Shown: piece by piece, positions 46,233 through 56,265 of the stretch | How positions within the stretch are numbered: position 1 is the stretch's first letter | Layout: the number at the start of each line of letters is the position of its first letter | Assembly: GCA_951802425.1 (NCBI GenBank) | Contig: OX637798.1 | Coordinates: 2,976,001-3,040,000, forward strand | Direction of reading: 5' to 3' | Length of the DNA: 64,000 nucleotides | Source of the DNA: Clavaria fumosa | Taxonomy: Eukaryota > Basidiomycota > Agaricomycetes > Agaricales > Clavariaceae | Program-made: the position numbers and the translations under genes | The notes under the pieces: generated by a model | What the model was told of the DNA's origin: nothing | Databases searched by the model: none | Seen by the model: only the letters and a program-made list of their open reading frames with translations

Positions 46233-48418
46233 TTACATTAGTTCTGCGTGGCGCAGGTGGTCTCGCAGTATGATCTCTTCGACTGAGGGAAAGTGGGCAG
46301 TTGGTCAGTCACAAGCTCGCTGAAAAGAGGGTGCGGATGGGGAGGGGAGACCAGAGGAGGCTTACCGGTGCCCAGGGTGACCGCCGTGGCTTCCGTATCC
46401 TGTGCGCACAGATACCATCAACGCAGAATGGGCGAAACGAAGGCCAATACGTACGATGACTGAAGTAAGGTGGAAGAAGAAGGGGCGTGGCTCGGGGGAG
46501 TGTTTCCGTTGTATTTCCCTGAAGTGCTGCTGGAAGTCTTGAAAAGGCAACCATCAAACAATAAGGAAAGAAGCGAAATGAAATGGGATAGAACGACACG
46601 AACACTTGGTCGCAGTAGGCAGGTCGTTCTTCCGATCGCCAAAGCTGGGCACGCTGTCCTTGATGCGGACGCCGCGGCGCAGCTTCGAGTCGAGGATGTC
46701 GCACTTGTTGAGGAAGAGGATCATCTGCGTCTGTGCGAGCCACTTGCACGCGCACACCGCCTGCCACAGCAGGTAGCTGTCCTCGAGCCTGTTCACGCGC
46801 CGGTCCTCCAAGAGCTTCTCGTCGAAGCACGAGATTGGCGCGAGGAAGATGATCGCGTTCACGTCGTCGAAGTAGGGGTACCATGCCGCGCGCTGTGTGA
46901 AGACGTGGAGGGGGGTTGGTCAGCGGGCTGGGACACCCTCGGGTATAGGTGGGACGCACGGATGACCGGGTCCCGCCCACATCGTACATAAGCCACTCCT
47001 GGCCAACCCTGCGACCTGTATCGATTCAACGGAGGGGCAGTCAGGATGGAGGCCGCTTTCAAACGGGGAGGGGGAAATAAAGAAAATGGAACACACCGTG
47101 GTCAAATACGAATTTGTACTCTTGCACGCCAAGCGTGCGCAGGCGGGCTCGAATGACATCTGCGTCCGTCGGCTGGTAGTGGCGCGTGGCAATCCGTTCG
47201 ACGTCGTTCAGGAAGCTACGCAGGGAACAAGCGGGTCAGAACGCAGCACAGCAACGAAAAAACAATAATAATGAAGCAGTAGCCCCGACCACCAGGTCGA
47301 TACGCACAATCCGGGGGTCTCGTCAAGCCTGACGTTCCGCTTGGCCAGAGCAGACCGCAACATAGGGTCCTCCCATATCGCCTTCATGTCGTCCGCGCAC
47401 GACGCAATGACTTCCGTGATCTCGCTCAGCTCCGCGCCCCAACCGCGCTTCGCCCCGGGGGTCGGCTGCCGCGCCTCTCCCGCGGCAGCAGCCGCAGCGA
47501 CGGCGGCCCGCCCACAGCGGAAGCGGTCCAGTGCGGTCTTCCACCCGTTGCGCGAGTTGATCGAGAATTCTTGCTGCTGCACGCGGAACGCCGCGACGGC
47601 CGCAGGGCTCGTGTCCGCATCGTCGAACGGCGCGGCGGTCGTGATGAAGGTGGAGTGCACCTCGCTCGTGGCGGCGCCGAGACGCCGCTCGAGGTCCGTC
47701 TGGATGCGCCGCAACGGCCCGAGGCGAAGCTTCAGGAGACGGTGTTTCTCGGTGAAGTGATGCTGCTGATGCTGCAGGTGGTGTGGTTGGAGTGAAGTGC
47801 GACGGGAGACGCCGGTGGGAACAGTAGCTATGGCGGCGGAGGAGGAGGGGGCGCCTGTAGCGGTAGGCGGGGGAGTGGGCGTGGAGGTTTCGGAGCGCCG
47901 GGCCATTTCGTCGGAGAGGAGGTCGAGTACGGTGTTGACATTGCGGACGAGGTTGAGCTGGATGACGGCGCGCCATGAGGCGCGTTCTTCCTGCCATTCA
48001 CGGCGGGCGTAGGTGAGCTGGAAGTCTGTGGTGCGTTTGTGTGGTGGGGGTTCCACGAGCGTTAGCGGTAAGATCAACGAGCGTCAAGAGATGGGTGGCG
48101 CACTTTTGAGGGTGGCGGATTTACCTGGTAGACGTCGTTTGATCAGCCATGTGAAAAACGGTGGGGTTGATGATGATGGACGTGGGTGTGAGAGAAATAA
48201 CAAGACGCACCGCTCTCGCTCTGCCCCAGGAGGAGGACCTTGACGGGGCGCTTCTTGCGCCGGAGCGCCGCCTTTTCCTGGCGGATCTGCTCGTCGATCT
48301 CCTCGCTGACGCGGCGGGCGTGGGACTCGGCGAGCTCGCGCGCCTCGCGCTGTGCGGGCGTCTCGTCGCGCGGGGGCGCGAGGACGGCGGCGAGGGGGTC
48401 GTCGTCGTTGATGCGCAT
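46233..48418 (-). CDS. Divergent G-protein alpha subunit (intact copy E)
   Basis: Nine exons read on the minus strand: 48211-48418, 48104-48124, 47308-48025, 47097-47215, 46960-47015, 46604-46892, 46455-46537, 46366-46399, 46233-46282. They give 525 residues against about 350 for usual G-alpha. G1 GQSESGKS is at 65-72. Switch I DVIRARLRTLG keeps the catalytic Arg (339) and the Mg-binding Thr (342). Switch II reads DVGGTRSS, with Thr371 where classical G-alpha has catalytic Gln. G4 is NKCD (436-439) and G5 is TSVI. The helical domain has an insert of about 170 residues rich in Pro, Ser and Gln. There is no N-terminal MG or Cys and the C-terminus is HLRHAELM, so no lipidation is expected. This fits an expanded mushroom G-alpha subfamily. 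GTP hydrolysis is predicted slow. Confidence 0.92.
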
Positions 48419-48652
48419 GTCTTTGACGAGGGTTCTGGGTGGATGGATGGAGAGAAGGGGAAGAGGGGGTGAGACGGACGGGTGCGGGGATGGGTACGGG
48501 TGCTGAACGCTGAGGCGCGAGATGGGTGTCGCGGGTGGGGAAGAGGAGGAGGAGGAAGGGGAGGAGGAGGAGGAGAAGAGAGCTGTGAGCGTTGTAGGTT
48601 TAAAAAGATGAGAGAAATTCAATATTTTTATTTCTTTTAGACTGACTGAGAT
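48419..48652. promoter_or_regulatory. CT-rich upstream region of G-alpha E
   Basis: On the coding (minus) strand this is a long CT tract (written as ggaggagg... at about 48540-48580) ending shortly before the start codon. CT-rich leaders are usual in strongly transcribed basidiomycete genes. The same tract precedes copies A, B and D. Confidence 0.4.
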
Positions 48653-48958
48653 TTATTTGTGCGTATTCGGCATCAAAACTGCGCAATGTCGAAGGAAGAA
48701 AGTAACTGCGATAGTGGCGCACATCAGATCCCAACCCACTTTCTTGGCTGTGTTCGTTGTTAGTAACCGGGCACATCGTCGACGAATTGGAACCACGATC
48801 TCAGGGCTTTGTTCCTCTTGGTCCTTGACAACCACCGCAAGCCAATGGATTAAGCTACTATCATCACATCGAAAAGGACCCTGATAAGACAAAACCATCG
48901 CTAGACCCTTCTGGTGCCGAACGTACACGTATGCATGGTCTGCATATAGTCTAGACAA
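48653..48958 (-). pseudogene. Possible retroelement integrase C-terminal relic
   Basis: A 101-codon frame contains HAYVYVRHQKGLAMVLSYQG followed by PFR. This recalls the VYVR...L...Y.GPF.V pattern after the integrase core of Ty3-like elements. The rest of the frame does not fit the family well and no adjoining integrase was found. It marks the right edge of the repetitive array. Weak call. Confidence 0.3.
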
Positions 48959-50329
48959 CGTTAAACTTGCTCATGGAAGACAACCTCGTCGCCGTCGACG
49001 ATCTTTCGACTAATCGACTTGTACATTTTTTTTGGCCAACGACGAACGAACGAAAGGTGGCAATGTTTAACCTCGTTTGGTTTTGCTTGGTTGATTAGTC
49101 AGCAATGGAGTCTTTGCCTCTCCTTGTCGTTTGCAAAACATTTCCGGGTCTAGTCCTTGTCCCTCTCTGTTTATGATACATGTCCGATCAACATCGGTGG
49201 TCTAGCTCTGTAGTATCCACTCTAGGCTCCCGCGCCCTTGAGGAAATCTGTCTTATTTGGGGATGGAGCATGGACATTTCAGACCGTGATGACTACGCCG
49301 CCCATGATGATGATGCGGTGACCGATGAGCAATCAGTCATCAGCGCAATCGATACTGTCTATCCACTCACGCGCCTGTCCTTCCCTGGCCCACGTGGAGG
49401 CAGTCCCAAGTTCCGGACGAGCATCTTTCGCTCCACCCCACACCACGCGGTGATCGAGAGCGGATGGAAATAAGAACAAAACCAAGGCTTAACACATACA
49501 GTACACACTCGCTCACTCGCAAACCTGTTTAGCTGCACTGCGTCTCGGTCTGGTCGGCGACCAGATTGACGTTTGGCTCCTGACTATCTCGAAGTGATTG
49601 GCTCACTAGCGTCTCACTCCAGCGTCGCTAGTCCGGCAATGTCAAGAGAGTGGATTTAGGGCCCCACCCATTTGACTGATCCGCATGGACGATGGCGCAT
49701 TCAGCCAGGAACACAAACGAGGGGGAAAGCGGTGCAAAGAATATCAGTGATTTCCCCCCTGTCGACTTGCACAACGGTGGTTTGCGTCCGAGTCTTGCCA
49801 CGGATAAATGCTTCTTGATGCCGTCGATCATCTCACGATGGACAAGCATGACGTACGCGCACGGATAATCCTTGGTCCAACCGCGCTATAAACCTAGCGA
49901 CCAATCTTTGAAGTCTGACAGTCAGTCAGAAGAGTTTCCCCGTTACCACCCACCCAAAACACAGGCACAGTCACGTGTTTTTATTTGTCATCCAATCAAC
50001 CAATCAGATTCAATTCCCTATAATCGGAGTGCTAATCTGAGTTTAAATTACTTCCCACTCACCCTTCAAATCATGTGCACACCCCGTGAGATGATGGTGT
50101 GACCTTCCCTCTTTCCCGTGATCACCTTCAACCCCGTGCAAGTCTCTAAAACCCTCCTCGTCGTCGTGCTCGACAGTGAACTCATCCAATTTTTTTTGAG
50201 TTCAACAATTCTACCACTGTGGACATTCCACCGCAACACTCAGCGTCGTGGTCCACATATCCGTCTCCTATCTCAACTCTCGCGTCCCAAAAAGAAATAA
50301 CAACCCAACATCTCATTACTCGATCTTGA
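48959..50329. other. Gene-poor boundary and CBF1-like upstream region
   Basis: No gene with family support. A 97-codon plus-strand frame at 49180-49473 (MSDQHRWSSSVV ... HHAVIESGWK) is of unremarkable composition and could be a small unknown protein, but nothing supports it beyond being open. From about 49900 the sequence has CCAAT elements and a long CT-rich stretch leading to the next gene. Confidence 0.4.
49970..49977 (+). promoter_or_regulatory. CDEI-type E-box GTCACGTG upstream of CBF1-like gene
   Basis: GTCACGTG matches exactly the RTCACRTG element bound by Cbf1-class bHLH proteins. It lies about 350 bases before the start of a Cbf1-like gene. Two CCAAT boxes follow at 49992-49996 and 50000-50004. 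That arrangement suggests self-regulation; this is inference. Confidence 0.45.
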
Positions 50330-51766
50330 ATGTCCTCCTCGCAGGCCCACGATCCAGCCTTGTCGTCCGCCAACTCCGCACAGGTTCCCCTCCCCCCTAG
50401 CGGTGCCTCCCAGCCATCCAGCAACGTACCCTCCACCGCACCCGGTGACTTCCAGTCGCCCGTCGGGCCACTCGACCCCTCCCAGATCTTATCGCTCCTC
50501 AAGATGTTCCCCAAGGAGATGTTCAAGGTACGCTCCCCAGCCCCACCGTCACTGCTCCCCCCTTCCCGGGTGAGCGTGTGTCTGCTGTGGAAGAGCGAAC
50601 GAGGACACCTGATGCGGTGCGATGCGTCGCAATCGAAAAGTCGCTACACGTGACCTTCGTGCGCTCGTCACGCTTTTTGCACGGGCACCGTTCCTCCCCC
50701 CCATCGCATCTGTCCCCATCCATCAACTCCCTCTAACGCTTTCCCCTCTCCCCCCTTCCAGCCCCCAGAACAAGGCACCAACCCGAAAGAAGACGCCGCC
50801 CAGACGCTCTCCAACCTCTCTCAAGCCTCTTTCCCGCCGCCCCCGCCGCCGGCCGTCCCGGGCACGCACCCGCAGATGCACCACTATCTTCAAGCAGCCG
50901 CCGCCGCCGCGGGCGTGACCGACCCCGGCCCGTCGAGCCACCCGCGCGGCCCGCCGAATCTCGGCCAGCTGAGCGCGGCCGCCGCCGCGGGGGCTGCACA
51001 GGGCCACCATCACCAGCAACAGCAGCAGCAGCAGCAGGATGACAGGGACGACGGCGTCAGCGATGGCGATGACGACCCTACTGGACCTGGCGGGCTTTCG
51101 GTCCCGATGCAGAACGTCGCGCCTGCCTCTGCCTCTGCGGGAAGCACGAAAAACGGCGGCGGTGGGCCGTCGAGGACACGCGGTAGGGCGGCGACGATGG
51201 GCACGGATGAGTGGACGAGGCAGCGGAAAGACAACCATGTGCGTGTGCTTTTGTTCTCTCTTGCTCGCGACCTCGAGGTTCTGATACCGGCTTTTGGCGG
51301 AGCGTAGAAAGAGGTCGAGCGCCGGCGACGCGGGAACATCAACGAAGGGATCAACGAGCTGGGCCGAATCGTGCCGAACGGGTCGGGGGAGAAGGCGAAG
51401 GGGGCAATCTTATCGCGCGCGGTGCAGTACATCCACCACTTGAAGGAGAACGAGGCGCGGAACATTGAGAAATGGACGCTGGAGAAGCTGCTGATGGACC
51501 AGGCGATGGGGGATCTGCAGACGCAGTTGGAGGAGATGAGACGCCATTGGGAGGAGGAGCGGTCGGCGAGGCAGCGGGCGGAGGCGGAGCTGGATGTGTT
51601 GAGAGGATTGAAGAAGGCGGGTGCGGGTGGTGGCGCGACTGGGAGGTCGAGGAGTCCGGATGAAAGTGGTGTGGTGGCGGGGAAACGGAGGGCGGGGGAC
51701 GTTGTGGACCAACAGCAGCAGCATGAGAGCCAGGAGGAGCAGGCGAAGAGAACCCGCGTGGAGTAG
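50330..51766 (+). CDS. CBF1: Cbf1-like bHLH transcription factor
   Basis: Exons 50330-50527, 50762-51238 and 51308-51766 give 377 residues. Residues 1-210 are low-complexity, rich in Pro, Ala, Gln and Asp, with a poly-Gln run; residues 51-66 read SQILSLLKMFPKEMFK. The basic region KDNHKEVERRRR starts at the exon 2/3 junction and carries the His, Glu and Arg that read CACGTG. Helix 1 (INEGINELGRIVP), a loop, and helix 2 (KGAILSRAVQYIHHLKENE) follow. A leucine-zipper-like helix continues (LLMDQAMGDLQTQLEEM). The C-terminus has KRRAGD and KRTRVE basic patches. Cbf1 proteins bind centromere CDEI elements and methionine/sulfur genes in yeast; the mushroom role is inferred. The neighbour downstream is a Set5-like gene in the same direction. 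Confidence 0.88.
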
Positions 51767-52257
51767 ATTGGGCGTGTGGAGTGTGGGTGTTGTGATGGGG
51801 ATATAAAGCGTGCTGCTGCTGCTGCCGCCATTCAAACGATGTTTGATCTCCGTTTCACTCTTTCGTTTCGTTTCGTCTTTTTTTTACTTTCCTTATTATG
51901 TTCTTGGGTTCCTCCATGTTATCAGTTCAATCTTTGTACCGTTGCTCATGGTCTTGCCCTTTCTTTTTCTTGCCATTTTGTGACTGAATATTCTTAAAGT
52001 ACTGTATGAAGTTGCAGACGTTCCCCGAGAAATAAGCAGAACCTACTTCCCGTTGTAGCCTTACGGATTACAGTACCCTGCTTATCATTTTCTCGCTTTG
52101 CTTCTGGCTGTGAATTTCGGCTACGAATTCAGTACTGTGGACACTCAAAGTCAACGCCGTACATGAGGCGGACGGGCGCCAACAACACGAGTCGACAGCG
52201 CGCACACAATGCGGCATCGCCTTTTCCATTTGATCTACGAGCAGCACGAGCAGAACG
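51767..52257. other. Intergenic region between CBF1-like and SET5-like genes
   Basis: About 490 bases with a T-rich stretch (51860-51980) that fits the 3' end of the upstream transcript and probably the promoter of the next gene. No gene seen. Confidence 0.4.
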
Positions 52258-53901
52258 ATGGATCCATACGTACCCAACGATACCGAACTCGCGGCGGAGG
52301 TGACTGTCCTGCGCGCGGAGGAGCAGCACCACCAGCAGGGGATCGCGAGGCTGCACGCGCGTCTGCTCGAGACACACCCCGGGTGGGCCGTCAGTGAACG
52401 GCGGTTCCGGCGCGTGCTCAAGGGCGTCGTGGCCGCTGATGCTGCCGCGGGGGCCTCGCCGGCACCTGCGTCTGTGTCTGTGTCTGGGCTGGGCGCGCTC
52501 ACGCAGGGCCAGGAGGACGCCTCGGCGCCCGCCGCTGTGGGGCTGGTGCTCCCGACCTCGCGCATCATGGAGGGACTCGACGTCGCGCGGTGGACGCGCA
52601 AGGTGCGCGTGCGCTGGTTCAGCCGCTTCAAGGGGAAGGGCCTCGTCGCGACGGAGCGTATCGAGGAAGGGGAGGTCGTGTGGAAGGAGGACCCGTTCGT
52701 CATCGCACCAGAGTGGTGCGCCGCGCCTTTCTCCCCCCTCCCCCTCGTCCTTGTTGCCGACGAGCTGCCTGTTTCACGGAACTAAAAAAAAAGTACCGAC
52801 ATACAGGGACATCTACGATCTGCAGCAATCCTCGCTCGCATGCGCGTTCTGCACGACGCCCTTCACGGGGATCACCGCCCCCGCGCTGGTCGCGGCCTGC
52901 CAGGGCGCGCCCGCGTGCCCCGCACGCTTCTGCACGCTCCTCTGCCGCGCGCGCGGCGCGCGCACACACCCGCTGCTGTGCCCCGTACAGAATCCTGCAA
53001 GCGCGCCGCTCCTCGCGTTCGTGCGAGCTGTGCGCTGGACTGTGCTCCATGCGCTCGCGCAGTGCGCCGCGCGCCTGCTCCTCGCTGCGCAGGACGCGGA
53101 CGGCGGCGCTGCGCTTGAGGCGGACTGGGGGGTCGTCCGCGGCTTTGCGGAGACGGGCCTGGAGGACCGGTGGAGGAACGCGACGTGCGTGGTCCCTCTC
53201 TCTCTGCGCTGTGGCGTTTGGTTTTTCCTCTGACGCGCGGGGGGTTGTCGCTTTGCGTGCAGGTGGTCGCCCACGAGAGACGGCCGCGCGGAAGAGCCCG
53301 ACCGTGCGCCGTGGCAAAAGGGCCACGCGCTGTTCGTCGCGGCGTTCAAGGACCCGCCCATCCCGGCTGAGCGGAAGAAGCTGGCGCGCATCCTCAAAAA
53401 GCCTCTCCGTGAGGACATTGCGCAGGAGCTCTTCGAGCACGACGCATTTCTCCGCGGCCTGGGCCGTGTGTGTCTCAGTACGTGCTCTTCTCCCCCCCCT
53501 CCGTCGCCCACCACCACTAATAAACCAATAACGCATCTCCAGACCTGGAGTCGCACGGCGGGCTGTACGCGCTGCACGCACACCTGAACCACTCGTGCGC
53601 GCACAACGTCGCGGTGCGGCACCTCGAGCAGCGCACCGCGCTCGCGCGCATCACGGTCGTCGCGCGCGCGGCGGTCGCGCCGGGCGAGGAGCTGCTCATC
53701 TCGTATGCGGACCCGGCGCAGGGCGTGCGCGCGCGCCGCGAGACGCTCCGCGCGTGGGGCTTTGGCGAGTGCATGTGTGCGCGCTGTGTGCGTGAGGCGC
53801 GGGAGGAGGCGGAGGAGCGGGCGAGGGCGGAGGCGGCGGGTGAGGATACGGACATGGCGGATTTGGAGATGGAGTTGAAGGCGGGCCTTGGGTTGGCGTA
53901 G
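52258..53901 (+). CDS. SET5: Set5-like SET-domain protein lysine methyltransferase
   Basis: Four exons, 52258-52715, 52807-53184, 53263-53477 and 53543-53901, give 469 residues in phase. The SET domain is split by a cysteine-containing insert as in Set5/SMYD proteins. The N-terminal half is RWFSRFKGKGLVATERIEEG followed by VVWKEDPF. The insert is CAFCTTPFTG with further Cys/His pairs. The C-terminal half carries LNHSCAHNVAVRHLE (cofactor-binding NHSC) and GEELLISYAD. A post-SET-like CMCARCVRE follows, then an acidic tail. Yeast Set5 methylates histone H4 at Lys 5, 8 and 12. The coding region is very GC-rich. It is convergent with the BAP31-type gene. Confidence 0.88.
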
Positions 53902-54166
53902 GCCGCGGTGTGTGGATTGCTCTTTGATGGTGTGGACTCAGTCCCGCGACTCCTACTCCCCCAACTCATGACATTGACGTTGAAGGTAAAGATTGAACAA
54001 CAAACAAACAAAAAAGTTGCGGGTGATCCCCCACCGTCACAGATGTTCGCATTTGACAGTCCACGTCATTGAGACGGAGCACCTCCGATACATATGTACA
54101 ACTATTTCACGGCAGAAAGAAACGATGGTTCAACATTAGCATGACTTCCATGAGCCAACCTGTTCT

Positions 54167-55119
54167 TCAATCACGCCTTTTGTCGCTGTTCGCCCCCGTG
54201 GCTTTGTTATATTTGTCCGCCAGCCCGTCGAATTCAGCCTGTAATGTTTCTGGAAGTATGGGAGCTTAGTCGAGGGGAAGAAAGCGGGAGAATAACCATG
54301 AAAATGCACCAAAGTCACGCTCTTTTATTTCAAGTTTTTGCTTGAGCTCCTGGACCTCGCTGCTCGCGCCAACTTCCGCACGTGATCGTGAGGCAGTCTT
54401 TAGGAGGGTATGGCCAGTCAGCTTCTGCACACGTAGCGCTTCAGATAAAAGCATGTCGCACCTGCTGCTTAAGCTTCGCGTACTCTTCCTGGGTGTGCAG
54501 GAGGTCCAAAAGGATGTAGAACGTCCTTGTAAGCACGAGGGAGAGGAAGAGGCAAAACCCAGTCAGGTAGGTATTACGCTGCGCGCTTAGGGACGTGGGT
54601 TGAGCTCCTCGCGGTGGAGGCACTGAGGAAGCGTAGGAGTGAGCGTACTAGAATTTCCTGGCTGCGATGTTCGTCTCGCTACTAGTAACGTGTGCAGAAT
54701 GCGCTGTTCGTTTGGCGAGTTCTGCCTCCGCAGTGACGCGGTACATGCGCTGAATGGCGTCGACGAAAAGTATTCCCACGAATCTGTTGGGCGCACGTCG
54801 GTCAGACACGGTTGAGAGCTCGATGTGGGCACAGTCTTGGACGGACATGAAAGAGATCTTGAGGCCATAAGCGACCTTTGCGACGACTGGGCTCTCGGAG
54901 AGGAAATTGAAGAGCCGTTTACGGACACCGTAGGGCAATGGAAACACGAGGATGCAAAAGGTTATCATCTGGACGATCTTTGCGGTTAATGATGCGCATC
55001 GGAAGCTGAGTGCTGGAGACTTGCCTCCGCAGCCAGGAGCATGAACGTGAGGGAATAGCTGTGTGACACAATCAGCTATAGAGCTAACAGCCGACTGAAT
55101 CTACGCACTAGACGGTCAT
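54167..55119 (-). CDS. BAP31/Yet-family ER membrane protein
   Basis: Seven small exons on the minus strand: 55109-55119, 55025-55058, 54847-54968, 54649-54783, 54462-54585, 54310-54421, 54167-54264. They give 211 residues. The order of the family is clear: MTVYYSLTFMLLAAEMITFC helix, then PLPYGVRKRLFNFLSESP, the second helix (LKISFIFVGILFVDAIQRMY), AARKFYAQRNTYLTGFCLF with helix three, then HTQEEYAKLKQQ. A C-terminal coiled coil (EVQELKQKLEIKER) ends KRRD. BAP31 and yeast Yet1/Yet3 act in cargo export and quality control at the ER. The second intron uses a GC donor (GAG/GCAAGT). Confidence 0.9.
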
Positions 55120-55496
55120 TTTTTGGGAGGATCAGCAAGTAGTTGTGGTGGTAGTTGACCAGGAGGTGTGTCGTTAGTTACCGCGCAGTGATTGCTGGAC
55201 ACGTGTCCGTGACGTCAATCACACGTCATGTGACTTGGCCGTGTTTAGATTTGAGTGAGGGAACGGCGCCTTGCTCGCCCAGGCCTCCCTCGATGCAAAT
55301 TCATGGTTCCCAAAGACGTTGGCTAGCCACACACTTTTTTGGCGCACTAAGCATGGCGAGCGTATGCAAGACCACTATCAATCAGGCTGTGGACACGGGC
55401 TCTACGTGTGCACCAGGCAATAACTCAAGGATAGTCGGCTAACGAAGTCTAAGAGATGATACAATTAGTATAATATAGCAAACATAACCGAGCATT
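55120..55496. promoter_or_regulatory. BAP31-type gene promoter with E-box palindrome and CRE
   Basis: About 80-100 bases upstream of the start codon are GGACACGTGTCC (55197-55208, perfect 12-base palindrome) and TGACGTCA (55210-55217, perfect CRE), almost touching. A third, related word (cacgtcatgtgac) follows at about 55222. Such sites bind bHLH and bZIP factors. An ACACGTGTC core also resembles the yeast UPRE-2 element, which would suit an ER gene; the link to the unfolded protein response is inference. Confidence 0.5.
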
Positions 55497-56265
55497 TCAT
55501 ATATGCGGAGATAGGGCGACGCCATTAGGTTGTTGACCACTTTCTTCCTCTTTTTCTGGTGTCCCTTCCAGGTCATCAGCTGATGGTACAGCGGCTGACA
55601 TCGCAGCACCTGCTGTATGAGTCTGCAATGGCGGTGAAACATCCCTGGATAAAGGTAAATCATGAATTTTTTCATGCCGAATATCATCAAAAATGTACTC
55701 ACCATTTGATTTGGAATCTTGTCACTCGTGGTTTGGCGTTGATATCCCTTACCAGACTCTCGAATAGAATAGGCTTAGGATTGGCCTCCTTCATCTCTTC
55801 ACTCTCATACTCAGTGTTTTGGTAGTAGCCCACGCGGACGAACTCTTGGTCTTTGTATGAGCCTGTGAGAATGAGAGCTGCTACGCCTAGCACATCTTCT
55901 GCGGGAATTTTTGACGGGTCAGGCGGAGACCCTTCAAACTCGAATGAGTTGACGCCGACGGGCACCGGACCGACGAGACAGTCGTCCAGCTCTTGGTCGA
56001 GCTCCTCGTTACCAGGAGAGGCGACATAGATTAGCTTCCACTCTAGATCTGCGGCACATTGGACACGAAGTTTCGTGGGGAGAAAGTAAGGATATACTGA
56101 CCGTCCTTCAGAGGCGCAATGCATTCGAAAGTGACGCGAAAGTTGTACGGATCAAGGAAACGCGCCGGATTATTGAGGAATTCCACGTTCTGAGCTGTTG
56201 ACTCGGTCGCTGAACGTCGCACCGTTGAGATGATGAGAGCGTACCCTGATGGTCACTATGGACAT
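55497..56265 (-). CDS. ASF1: Histone chaperone ASF1
   Basis: Four exons on the minus strand, 56245-56265, 56102-56189, 55703-56048 and 55497-55644, give 200 residues. The immunoglobulin-like core is highly conserved: [62 protein letters not shown] ([15 protein letters not shown]) and [11 protein letters not shown]. The acidic tail follows ([13 protein letters not shown]). ASF1 binds H3-H4 dimers in the nucleus and hands them to CAF-1 and HIR during chromatin assembly. The first exon encodes only MSIVTIR. The gene is head-to-head with the RasGEF. Confidence 0.95.

Noticed and set aside
51010..51831. A 273-codon minus-strand frame opposite the Cbf1-like gene
   Set aside because: It lies antisense to the bHLH exons and reads Ser/Cys/Pro-rich low complexity; the plus strand has clear bHLH motifs.
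52700..53622. Three long frames overlapping the Set5-like gene on both strands
   Set aside because: They are by-products of extreme GC content; only the spliced plus-strand reading contains the NHSC and ELLISY SET motifs.
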